Part shown: one piece after another, positions 1 through 7,051 of the stretch
How the letters are laid out: every line of letters starts with the position of its first letter
How positions within the stretch are numbered: the first letter of the stretch is position 1
From: Eikenella corrodens
GTDB lineage: Bacteria; Pseudomonadota; Gammaproteobacteria; Burkholderiales; Neisseriaceae
Length of the DNA stretch: 64,000 nucleotides
Reading direction: 5' to 3'
NCBI RefSeq assembly: GCF_003990355.1
Contig: NZ_CP034670.1
Span: forward strand, 310,001 to 374,000
Notes under the pieces: generated by a model
Databases searched by the model: none
Told to the model about the DNA's origin: nothing
Seen by the model: the letters and a program-made list of their open reading frames with translations, nothing else
Translations under genes and position numbers: made by a program

Positions 1-1028
1 AAATCCGTAACATTTTCAAAGAGGGTGCGGATGAGGATATTATCAAAGGCTACCTGAAAAAACAGTTTCCCGAAGCCATCAAATGGATTGAAGACCATCT
101 GCTATACAAAGATAAAAGCTTCGGCCTGCCGCCTTATTTGCGCAGCAGCATTGCTTGGCGCAGCCAGGAAGTGTTCCTATGGTGGATTATGTTGGCAGCA
201 GAGTTCGATTATTCGGAAATATCAGAAAAAGATGCCAAAAGGATTTTGGCTATTTCATTAATTATTCATTGGTTTAGTGACAGCAAAGACCGTATTTGCC
301 GACAACTTTGGCATTTACAATTCACCCCTGAAGCTCGGAAACCTTGGCAGGAGTGGACATTTGATGACTTAAATATAGAGGACAGATTGTTCCAATTGAC
401 TAAACCCAAAGAATTGAAAGAAAAACTCGAGGAGAAGATCAACGCCGCTTTTGAGGCAATGGAAAACTCGAATACCGACTTCCATAATTTGTGGCAACTG
501 CTTACCTATCAGAACGACGGAAATCTGCGCTTTGCTAATTTTGCCTTCAAACTTTGGCATATGCAGGAGTTCCTAGTCTATTTTCAGCGTGCCCAGCTTC
601 CCGGTATGGTGGAATACGATCCTTCCAACAAAACTCTGTGGGAAACCCACAACCGCCCTTGGGATTACGACCATATGCTGCCTAGCGCCGCACTGAATGC
701 GCAAGGTAAAGGGCTAAGGAAATACACCAGTTTATGCAAAATATTCCAACGCAGTATCGGCAACCAGATGGCCTTGCCGTTCAGCATGAACCGTTCGAAA
801 AGTGATGGTGATTTTTTGCAGAATTATCAAGACAGCGAAAACGAAGAGCGTGACTTGATCGACTCCGCTTTTGCTTTGGGTGCAGATAAATTGGATGCTT
901 TCAGTCTGACGTTGGATGCAAGCAAACATAAAGAGGCTGCGGAGAAATATATTAAGGCTACTAACGAACGATTGGCCAAACTGTACCAACAGTGGTTTGA
1001 TGATTTGTCAGTTAAGGATATGATATAA
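1..1028 (+). CDS. DUF262/HNH-type nuclease-like protein, 3' part
   Basis: The reading frame is open from base 3 and runs to a TAA at 1026-1028, so the gene begins upstream of the window; about 341 residues are visible. The C-terminal half holds a DUF1524-like HNH pattern: WDYDHMLPSAA, then IGNQMALPFSMNRSKSD, that is a DH dyad followed by a GN and an N-R-S-K block. In the DUF262/DUF1524 (GmrSD-like) family this domain sits at the C-terminus, and characterised members are type IV restriction enzymes acting on modified DNA. The N-terminal DUF262 region is outside the window, so a restriction role is inference. An Eikenella uptake sequence lies inside the gene at 48-60 and encodes GYLK. The family assignment is fairly safe; the substrate is unknown. 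Confidence 0.6.
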   Translation, partial: IRNIFKEGADEDIIKGYLKKQFPEAIKWIEDHLLYKDKSFGLPPYLRSSIAWRSQEVFLWWIMLAAEFDYSEISEKDAKRILAISLIIHWFSDSKDRICRQLWHLQFTPEARKPWQEWTFDDLNIEDRLFQLTKPKELKEKLEEKINAAFEAMENSNTDFHNLWQLLTYQNDGNLRFANFAFKLWHMQEFLVYFQRAQLPGMVEYDPSNKTLWETHNRPWDYDHMLPSAALNAQGKGLRKYTSLCKIFQRSIGNQMALPFSMNRSKSDGDFLQNYQDSENEERDLIDSAFALGADKLDAFSLTLDASKHKEAAEKYIKATNERLAKLYQQWFDDLSVKDMI

Positions 1029-1290
1029 AATACTAAAGACTAATTTTCTGATTAGATAAGCCGTACCGTTTGAACTTAGATGTCTGTGCGGCTAAATCTT
1101 CTTCGATAAACCCAATTGCGAAGAGCGTAGCCAAAGCTAAACAGAAGCCGATCATATTGTGCCGGCCAGTATCAGTATATGGATTCATATGTTGCTACCA
1201 CTGAGCCAATCCAAAAGGCAGCCACGGTAGTTTTTGAAAAATTTTGTCGGGTTTGTTGTTGGGGCTTTGCGGAGGGAAAGGCTACCTGAA

Positions 1291-1332
1291 AGCCACCTGC
1301 GTTTTACAGACAAAACGCAGGCGGCTTTTTTA
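1291..1332 (+). terminator. Rho-independent terminator
   Basis: GCC-ACCTGCGTTTT pairs with AAAACGCAGG-CGGC and is followed by TTTTTT on the + strand. It lies 260 bases after the HNH gene and just past the stop of the osmC stump on the other strand, so it may serve both directions. Apart from this hairpin and one Eikenella uptake sequence at about 1278-1290, I see nothing in 1029-1339. Confidence 0.75.
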
Positions 1333-1339
1333 TCAGCCC

Positions 1340-1528
1340 TCACTCCACTGTAATCTCGCATTCGCACGCCACTTCGAAATTCAAAGAATTGGCGATAAAG
1401 CATAAACGATGGGCTTCGTGATGCAGGGCTTTGGCCTGTTCAACGTGCTGCGCTTGGGTGATGGTAACCTGCGGGCGCAGCGTGGCTTTGACGAATCTGC
1501 CCGGCTGCGTGCGGCTGCCTTCCCGCCG
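1340..1528 (-). pseudogene. osmC: OsmC-family protein, C-terminal stump
   Basis: About 62 codons on the - strand end at a TGA (1340-1342). The translation carries the OsmC/Ohr C-terminal pattern: G-R-F-V-K-A-T-L-R-P, then A-L-H-H-E-A-H-R-L-C-F-I-A-N-S, including the peroxidatic Cys of the CFIANS motif. No start codon or N-terminal domain exists. The fragment begins directly after the TAG stop of the upstream ABC ATPase gene and happens to be in the same frame. OsmC proteins are usually about 140 residues, so more than half is missing. The simplest reading is a native osmC whose 5' part was replaced when the adjoining iron-uptake island recombined in. Confidence 0.7.
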
Positions 1529-2287
1529 CTAAACATGATGCACAATCAGCTTTTTCCCTTTGTAATCCAACACGTCCACATCCATATCGAACAGCGTTTT
1601 GATGTTTTCCGCCGTGAAGACTTCGTCGGGGCTGCCTGCAAATTTCACTTCGCCGCGCTGCATGGCGACGACGTGGTCGGCATAGGCGGCGGCCATGTTG
1701 ATGTCGTGCAGCACAACCACGGTGGTGCGATTGTGGCGGTGCGTCAGTTCGCGCAAGAGCTGCATAAGCTGGCGCGCGTAATACATGTCCAGATTGTTGA
1801 GCGGCTCGTCCAGCAGCACGTATTCGGTGGACTGGCAGAACACCATGGCAATCAGGGCGCGCTGGCGTTGCCCGCCGGAAAGTTCGGTGAGGTAGCGGTG
1901 GGCGATGGGTTCGAGCTGGAATTGGACGACGGCCTGTTCCACAATGGCTTTGTCTTCGCCTGTGGGGCGGCCTTGGTGGTAGGGGTAGCGGCCGAACATG
2001 AGCAGGTCGCGCACGGAGATGCGGCTGTGGATGCTGTTTTCCTGCGTGAGAATGGAGAGGATTTTGGCGGCTTCGGCGGTGGGGGTGGCGGCCAAGTCGC
2101 GGCCGTTGTAGGCAATACTGCCGGACTGGGTGGGTTGCAGCCGCGCCATCAGCGAGAGCAGGGTGGATTTGCCCGCGCCGTTCGCGCCGATGAGGGCGGT
2201 GATGCCGTTTTGGGGGATGTCGAGCGTGATGTTGTTGAGTATGGGGTGGCCGTTGATTTGGTGGGAAATATTTTGGATTTGTATCAT
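1529..2287 (-). CDS. Ferric-siderophore ABC transporter ATPase (FatE/VctC/FecE type)
   Basis: 252 residues, the normal length for this family. Walker A GANGAGKS is at about residues 34-41, the Q-loop Gln at 82, the signature LSGGQ at 136-140, Walker B VLLDEP at 157-162 and the switch His at 194. This is the cytoplasmic energy subunit of a class II ABC importer for iron-siderophore complexes. The closest family pattern is FatE/VctC/FetE, which works with two different permeases. Here the permeases are at 3520-4473 (same strand) and 12389-13351 (opposite strand), and the binding lipoprotein is at 10243-11253. It is the last intact gene of the leftward unit. A Kingella-type uptake sequence (TGCAGGCTGCTT) lies just upstream at about 2313. 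Confidence 0.9.
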   Translation of the reverse strand: MIQIQNISHQINGHPILNNITLDIPQNGITALIGANGAGKSTLLSLMARLQPTQSGSIAYNGRDLAATPTAEAAKILSILTQENSIHSRISVRDLLMFGRYPYHQGRPTGEDKAIVEQAVVQFQLEPIAHRYLTELSGGQRQRALIAMVFCQSTEYVLLDEPLNNLDMYYARQLMQLLRELTHRHNRTTVVVLHDINMAAAYADHVVAMQRGEVKFAGSPDEVFTAENIKTLFDMDVDVLDYKGKKLIVHHV

Positions 2288-2322
2288 ATTGTGCTTTCTT
2301 GGTTTTTTAGGGTGCAGGCTGC

Positions 2323-2781
2323 TTATTCGGCGAATTCGAAGCGCACGTTTTCAAACAGGGCGAAGGCGTGCGGATTCAGCGCGTGCAGGGCGACTTCTAC
2401 GGCGGGTTCGCGCAGTTGCGGCCAGTTGCCGCTCCATACGCAGGCAACCTGCACTTTGGCACCGTTTCGGACGAGGCGGCGGACAAGGTCCAGCAGGTAT
2501 AGTGTTTCGCGCTGTTCTTGTGCGGTTTCTTCCCCGCTTTTTTCAGACTGCCTGAAACCGCCGTTGTCCCAAAACGGGTGGCTGCTGTCATAAGGGTCGC
2601 CGTAAAAGTCGAAGCAGCAGGCGCAGCCTTCCTTGTCGCCCGCCACGTCGTACACATACGGGTAGGGCAGCTTGGCGGCGCGGGCTTCATCGGGTTCGGC
2701 CGGCCGGAACAGCACGCCTTGGCCGTCGTAAAGGGAAAGGTCGGTCGGGCTGTCGGTGGCAAGGAGGACGGTGAAACACAT
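2323..2781 (-). CDS. Conserved-looking hypothetical protein
   Basis: 152 residues, starting MCFTVLLATDS. I do not recognise a family. It has no signal peptide or membrane segment. A short Cys-containing patch EGCACCFDFYGDP sits near residue 60, and the C-terminal half (VQVACVWSGNW, then ALFENVRFEFAE) looks like alternating beta strands. The gene lies 35 bases before the ABC ATPase gene on the same strand and probably shares its mRNA. The frame keeps coding-like codon use throughout and the reverse frames look random, which is why I accept it as real. Possibly a small cytoplasmic metal- or nucleotide-binding protein, but nothing in the sequence proves that. Confidence 0.6.
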   Translation of the reverse strand: MCFTVLLATDSPTDLSLYDGQGVLFRPAEPDEARAAKLPYPYVYDVAGDKEGCACCFDFYGDPYDSSHPFWDNGGFRQSEKSGEETAQEQRETLYLLDLVRRLVRNGAKVQVACVWSGNWPQLREPAVEVALHALNPHAFALFENVRFEFAE

Positions 2782-2885
2782 AGGGATTTCTGTTTTGGCG
2801 GGATTTCGGGGTGCAGGCTGCTTTTCGGGCTACCTGAAATTCTGTTCGCGGGTGCAGGCTGCTTTTTCAGGCAGCCTGAAAGCGG

Positions 2886-3413
2886 CTATTTAATCAAATA
2901 ATGCAATGTCGGCGGCAGGACCAGATTGATTTCTTCCTTTTCCGCAATTTTCTGCCGCAGCGATGCAATAATGTCATTTTTATAGCAGCCGAATTTATCC
3001 AAGTCCCGAATAAACTGCTTAATGCCCAATTCACAAAAATTTGCCGGCAAAACCGCATCGCCGTCAATAAATCCGTGCGGATAGCTTTGCGCATATGGAA
3101 TTTTTTGTCCGAACAGCCGATACAGGAGTTCGGATGTCATTTGAATAAAATAAGGGATGCGTTCGACACGGTAGCCCATATCCGTATAGGCTTTGTCTTT
3201 TTCCCCGTCCCTGAAAATCACGTTTGCGTCTTGATAATGGCGGTTTCCGTCAAACTCGACAATAAGGCCGATTTCGTCAAAACGATAGTCCGGCCGCGTT
3301 TTAATGCCTGAGCCGGGAACTGTTTTGTTGTGCTCAAATTTCAGGTCGGGCACGAATGTACGGAATATTTCGCCTAAATTCTGTTCGGTCAAATAAGAAG
3401 GAGAGCGTTTCAT
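2886..3413 (-). CDS. Putative endonuclease-fold (DUF559/Vsr-like) protein
   Basis: 175 residues. Near residues 40-60 it reads RPDYRF, six residues, then IVEFDGNRHY. This spacing resembles the PD-(D/E)xK core of small DUF559/Vsr-like nucleases (Asp at 42, Glu at 53), and YRVERIPYF further on resembles the following strand in that fold. The usual catalytic Lys is not obvious, so activity is uncertain. The C-terminal 70 residues are unlike Vsr. The gene sits between the siderophore permease and the hypothetical gene on the same strand. Codon use is more AT-rich than in its neighbours, which suggests separate acquisition. The gene is very likely real; nuclease function is inference. Confidence 0.6.
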   Translation of the reverse strand: MKRSPSYLTEQNLGEIFRTFVPDLKFEHNKTVPGSGIKTRPDYRFDEIGLIVEFDGNRHYQDANVIFRDGEKDKAYTDMGYRVERIPYFIQMTSELLYRLFGQKIPYAQSYPHGFIDGDAVLPANFCELGIKQFIRDLDKFGCYKNDIIASLRQKIAEKEEINLVLPPTLHYLIK

Positions 3414-3519
3414 TCTGTAGGTTGCATCGTGGAAATTGGGTCTGCAGGCTGCCTGAAAGCAGGGTCGGCAGTCGGATTTCGGGTGCAGGCTGCTTTTTCA
3501 GGCAGCCCGTCCGTTGCCG

Positions 3520-4473
3520 TCAAACTGCCCGTTTTTTCAGCACTAGCCACAAAAACACCAGCCCGCCGGCAAATTCCACCACCACGCTCAATACGGCCTT
3601 CATGCCCAGCAGGTGCTCGAAAACGGCCTGCCCGCCGATGAGCATGATGGCGGAAACGAGGAACACCATCGGCAGGCGCACGGCATGGTGCAGGCTGCCT
3701 GAAAAGTGGTTGGCCAGCGCGCAGACGAGCAGCCCGAAAAAGCTGACGATACCGACCGTGGCAGTGGCGGTGGCGACCAAAAGCGCAATCCACGCCAAAA
3801 TCCACAGTGTGTGGCGCGGGTAGCTGATGCCAAGGTTGGTCACTTGATCGCGCCCGAGCAGGTGCACGTCCAGCCGATACCGTTCGCGCCACAACACGGG
3901 CACGCTGGCAACGGCAATCGCGCCGCCGAAGCCGAGCAGCTTGGTATTGACGGTGTTGAAGCTGGCAAACATAGCGGTTTGGGCGACGGCGTATTCTTCG
4001 GGGTCGATCATGCGCTGCAACAGGGAGGACAGGCTGCGGAAGAGCACGCCGAATATCACGCCGATAAGAATCATGCGCGCCAAATCGCGCCCGCCCTGCC
4101 GCAGCAGCAGGCTGAACAGCAGCAGCGAGCCGCCGAGCATGGCGGCCAGTTCCAGCGTGAATTTGCCGTATGGCGGGAGCTGGGTGTAGCCCGTGCTGCC
4201 GAGTGCGAACACGAGCAGGGTTTGCAGGAAGACGTAGAGCGCGTCGAAGCCGAGCACGGACGGGGTGAGGATGGGGTTGTTGGTGAGCGTTTGGAACAGC
4301 AGGGTGGACACGCCCACGGAATAGGCGACGAGCAGCAGGGCGGCCAGTTTCGCGCCGCGCAGGGGGAGGATGTAGCCCCATTCGCCGTGCGGCGCGTTCC
4401 AGGTGAGGAACAGGGCGCAGGAGAGCAGGAGCAGGGCGGTGAGGGCGAGGAGGGTTTTGCGGTCTTGGGTCAT
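3520..4473 (-). CDS. Ferric-siderophore ABC permease, second subunit (FatC/VctG type)
   Basis: 317 residues with about nine hydrophobic segments, beginning at a lone basic N-terminus (MTQDRKTLL). The stretch LLFQTLTNNPILTPSVLGFD is diagnostic of the FecCD/BtuC permease family, and the C-terminal part (VGIVSFFGLLVCALANHF) carries the loop that contacts the ATPase. By sequence style it is the FatC/VctG/CeuC member, partner of the FatD-like permease at 12389-13351. The two permeases are normally adjacent; here they are 8 kb apart on opposite strands. A Kingella-type uptake sequence is built into the gene at about 3688, where it encodes FSGSL. Confidence 0.88.
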   Translation of the reverse strand: MTQDRKTLLALTALLLLSCALFLTWNAPHGEWGYILPLRGAKLAALLLVAYSVGVSTLLFQTLTNNPILTPSVLGFDALYVFLQTLLVFALGSTGYTQLPPYGKFTLELAAMLGGSLLLFSLLLRQGGRDLARMILIGVIFGVLFRSLSSLLQRMIDPEEYAVAQTAMFASFNTVNTKLLGFGGAIAVASVPVLWRERYRLDVHLLGRDQVTNLGISYPRHTLWILAWIALLVATATATVGIVSFFGLLVCALANHFSGSLHHAVRLPMVFLVSAIMLIGGQAVFEHLLGMKAVLSVVVEFAGGLVFLWLVLKKRAV

Positions 4474-4892
4474 GGGGTTGTTTTGGTTTGGGTTTTGGTT
4501 TTTGTGGCGGCTAGGGTTTCAGGCAGCCCGAATGCGGGGCTCGGCTTCGGCGGGTGGTTTTGTATTGATGCGGTTGCAGGCTGCTTTCGGGTCGGCGGCA
4601 ATCTGTTTGGTCTCCAAACGGGAGGTAGGCTTGTCAGGCTGCCTGAATAAGGTGCAGGCTGCTTTGACGTTTCCGCTGCGCCGAAATCCCGCTTACTTGG
4701 GCAACTTCGTTTTACTCCCATTGCAGCCCGTATTTTAGCTTCGCAGAAACTCCGTTTTAGCTTCGCAGAAACTCTGTTTTCAGGTAGCCCGAATGTTTTT
4801 TTATACGGGTGCAGGCTGCTTTCGGGTCGTCGGCAATCTGTTTGTTCTCCAAACGGGGAAAGGTTTGTCGGGCTGCCTGAAAACGTGCGGGC
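4474..4892. repeat. Gap made of duplicated intergenic repeats and uptake sequences
   Basis: No gene seen. A unit of about 75 bases (uptake sequence, GGCAATCTGTTTG, CTCCAAACGG, uptake sequence) occurs at about 4573-4647 and again at 4808-4882 with few changes. Between them lies a block of about 90 bases (4660-4750) containing CCGAAATCCCGCTTACTTGG and TTTTAGCTTCGCAGAAACTC; this block recurs at 6419-6520. Kingella-type uptake sequences bound most units. Confidence 0.75.
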
Positions 4893-5633
4893 TCAATCCA
4901 TCAGCAGCCCGCCGTCCACCGCATACGCGCTGCCGGTAACGTAGCTTGCATCGTCCGACAGCAGAAAGAGTGCCACCGCCGCCGCTTCGCGCGCTTCGCC
5001 TACGCGTTTGAGCAGCACCACTTCGGCAAGCTGTTCTTCAAACTGGGCGCGCATTTCGTCGGGCAGCACCGAACGCAGGTTGCTGGTAATCGGGCCGGGC
5101 ACGAGCGAATTGACACGGATGCCGCGCGGGGCGAGTTCCGCCGCCCAACTGCGCGCCGCCGCCAGCACCGCTGCTTTGGTAGCGGCATACAGGGCGACAT
5201 TCGGCTGCCCTTCGTACACCGCGCTGGACGAGGTTACGACCACGGACGCGCCGTTGTTCAGATGCGGCGAGAGCGCGCCCATTTGCAGCATGGGGGCGAC
5301 CACGTTTACCTGAAACATCTGTTCAATCATGGATTTGCCGGTGGCTTCCAGCGGCGCGCCTGCGGCATAGGCGGCATTGAGCCACAGGCCGTCCAGCTTC
5401 CCGATGCGCTCCACCACGGGCAGCAGCCGTTCCAGCGTTTTGCCGTCCGCCGCATCATCGAGCACGGCCACGGCGTTTGCGCCCAGTTCTTCGGCAGCGG
5501 CTTGCAGACGGCTTGGGGTACGCCCGGTGATGATGACTTTCGCACCTTCGGCAACAAGCTGTTTTGCGCCTGCCAAACCGATGCCGCTGCTGGCTCCGGT
5601 AATTAAAATGGTCTTGTTTTCAAAGCGTTTCAT
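4893..5633 (-). CDS. Short-chain dehydrogenase/reductase (SDR)
   Basis: 246 residues from the ATG at 5631-5633 (MKRFENKTIL); a longer frame upstream has no ribosome site. Classical SDR features are present: TGASSGIG at 12-19 for NAD(P) binding, LNAAYAAG near 85-92 in place of NNAG, Ser cluster 135-137, and the catalytic pair YxxxK as Y149-ATK153. GRT at 37-39 suggests NADP(H) preference. The C-terminal DASYVTGSAYAVDGG is typical of FabG-like oxidoreductases. The substrate cannot be told. It sits between the nitroreductase and the siderophore permease on the same strand and may be transcribed with them. Confidence 0.85.
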   Translation of the reverse strand: MKRFENKTILITGASSGIGLAGAKQLVAEGAKVIITGRTPSRLQAAAEELGANAVAVLDDAADGKTLERLLPVVERIGKLDGLWLNAAYAAGAPLEATGKSMIEQMFQVNVVAPMLQMGALSPHLNNGASVVVTSSSAVYEGQPNVALYAATKAAVLAAARSWAAELAPRGIRVNSLVPGPITSNLRSVLPDEMRAQFEEQLAEVVLLKRVGEAREAAAVALFLLSDDASYVTGSAYAVDGGLLMD

Positions 5634-5763
5634 GGGTATTCCTTGTGTGGTGCGGACGGGCTGCCTGAAAAGGTGCAGGCTGCTTTTACATTCCGCTTCG
5701 CAGGGATTTCGTTTTATCGCCGCTGCCGCCCGTGCGTTCGGGCTGCCTGAAACGGCAATTTCG

Positions 5764-6384
5764 TCAGTTGCCGCCATCCAGCCCGAAAATCCGCAGGCGC
5801 GGCTCGGTGGGGGCGTATTCGCGTTCGGCGGCGGGGGAGGCGATGCCGCCGAACACCATTTGGCTGCGCAGCCGCCAGTGGGCGGGAACCTGCCACGTTT
5901 GGGCGACGGCTTCGTCAATCAGCGGGTTGTAATGCTGGATGTTCGCGCCGATTCCGGCGGCGGCGAAGGTGGTCCAAATCGCGTACTGCATCATGGCGAA
6001 TTCTTTGTCGGCGGACACGGGGAAGGTGTCGGCGTAAAGCGGCATACGCTGTTGCAAGCCTGAAACCACGTCCGTGTCTTGGTAAAACAGGATGCTGCCT
6101 GCGGCGGCGCGGAAGGCGGCAAGTTTGGGCGCGGTCTGTTGGGCGAAAATTTCGGGCGGCACGGCGGCTTGCAGCACTTCGGAGGCGATGTCCCACAGTT
6201 TTTCGTGTTCCGCGCCGAACAGGACGAGCAGGCGGGTGGAATGGGAATTGAACGGCGAAGGGCTGTATTTCAGGGCGTGGCGGACGATGGCGGCGATTTC
6301 TTCGGTCGGCAGGGGCAGGTTGCGGTTGAGCGCGTACACGGAGCGGCGCGCTTCGGCGTTCTGCATAATGGTTTGGTGGTTCAT
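5764..6384 (-). CDS. Nitroreductase-family flavoprotein (FRM2/HBN1 type)
   Basis: 206 residues. The N-terminal ARRSVYALNRNLPLP, followed by HALKYSPSPFNSHSTRLLVLFG, is the FMN-binding opening of the nitroreductase-like family typified by yeast Frm2/Hbn1 and bacterial YdgI-like proteins. GIGANIQHYNPLID and the C-terminal MVFGG also fit. These are FMN enzymes using NAD(P)H; natural substrates are poorly known. It is the first gene of the leftward unit, divergent from the receptor gene at 7052. A link to iron release is conceivable but not shown by the sequence. Confidence 0.82.
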   Translation of the reverse strand: MNHQTIMQNAEARRSVYALNRNLPLPTEEIAAIVRHALKYSPSPFNSHSTRLLVLFGAEHEKLWDIASEVLQAAVPPEIFAQQTAPKLAAFRAAAGSILFYQDTDVVSGLQQRMPLYADTFPVSADKEFAMMQYAIWTTFAAAGIGANIQHYNPLIDEAVAQTWQVPAHWRLRSQMVFGGIASPAAEREYAPTEPRLRIFGLDGGN

Positions 6385-7008
6385 CGGGTCTCCTTGGGGG
6401 ATAACGGGCTACCTGAAAAGGTGCAGGCTGCTTTTTGCGTTTCCGCTGCACCGAAATCCCGCTTACTTGGGCAACTTCGTTTTACTCCCGTTGCCGCCTG
6501 TGTTTTAGCTTCGCAGAAACTCGGCTCCCTTCGGAAACTTCGTTTTAACTTCGTTGAAGCTGCGCTTTAGCTTCGCAGAAACTCGCTTCGCTTCGTTTTC
6601 AGGTAGCCTGAAGGCCGTCTGAAAAACGGGATATGTAGGGTGGGGCAAAAGCAGCATCGTAGGCACGCTCATCGATTGGCTGAATCAAAAAATCAGGCCG
6701 ATGGCGGCCTGCACTGTTTCAGGTAGCCTGAAACAGGCTACTCGCGTGCGTGCGTACCGCACACATCCTACCTAAGCGGGCTACGCTTGCTGAAACATTC
6801 CCCAAATTGGCATTATATGCTCGGACGGCGCGGGAAGGATATGCGGAGCGGACATTTTATCGTGCCCGGACGCAACTTTTCATCGGAGCGGATGCCGTTT
6901 CAGGCAGCCTGAAAGTCCGTTGTGCCGTGCGTGCCTGCTTCTGCCCGGCAGAAATGTAAACCAGCGGCTAAGAAATAGACAAGTTACGTTAAGCTGGTTT
7001 ATTATTCG
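6385..7008. repeat. Repeat-rich divergent intergenic region
   Basis: No gene seen. At 6419-6520 is the second copy of the 90-base block found at 4660-4750. Further TTAGCTTCGCAGAAACTC and CTTCGGAAACTTCG motifs follow to about 6600. Uptake sequences of several dialects are mixed: TGCAGGCTGCTT at 6422, CAGGTAGCCTGAA at 6600, AGGCCGTCTGAA at 6611, and CAGGCAGCCTGAA at about 6901. Confidence 0.65.
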
Positions 7009-7046
7009 TCATGAAATAGTATTTATTCTTAATATCAAATGGGGTT
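7009..7046 (+). promoter_or_regulatory. Possible Fur-type operator and RBS before the receptor gene
   Basis: GAAATAGTATTTATTC (about 7012-7027) is an AT-rich near-palindrome of the kind bound by Fur, directly upstream of the receptor start. A GGGG at 7041-7044 serves as ribosome site for the ATG at 7052. Match to the Fur consensus is only partial, so iron control is expected from the gene's role rather than proven. Confidence 0.3.
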
Positions 7047-7051
7047 GTTCC

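Noticed and set aside
1409..2593. Long open frame on the + strand across the ABC ATPase gene
   Set aside because: It is the mirror of the GC-rich - strand gene; its protein is low-complexity and rich in Gly/Val/His with no family pattern, while the - strand frame has every ATPase motif.
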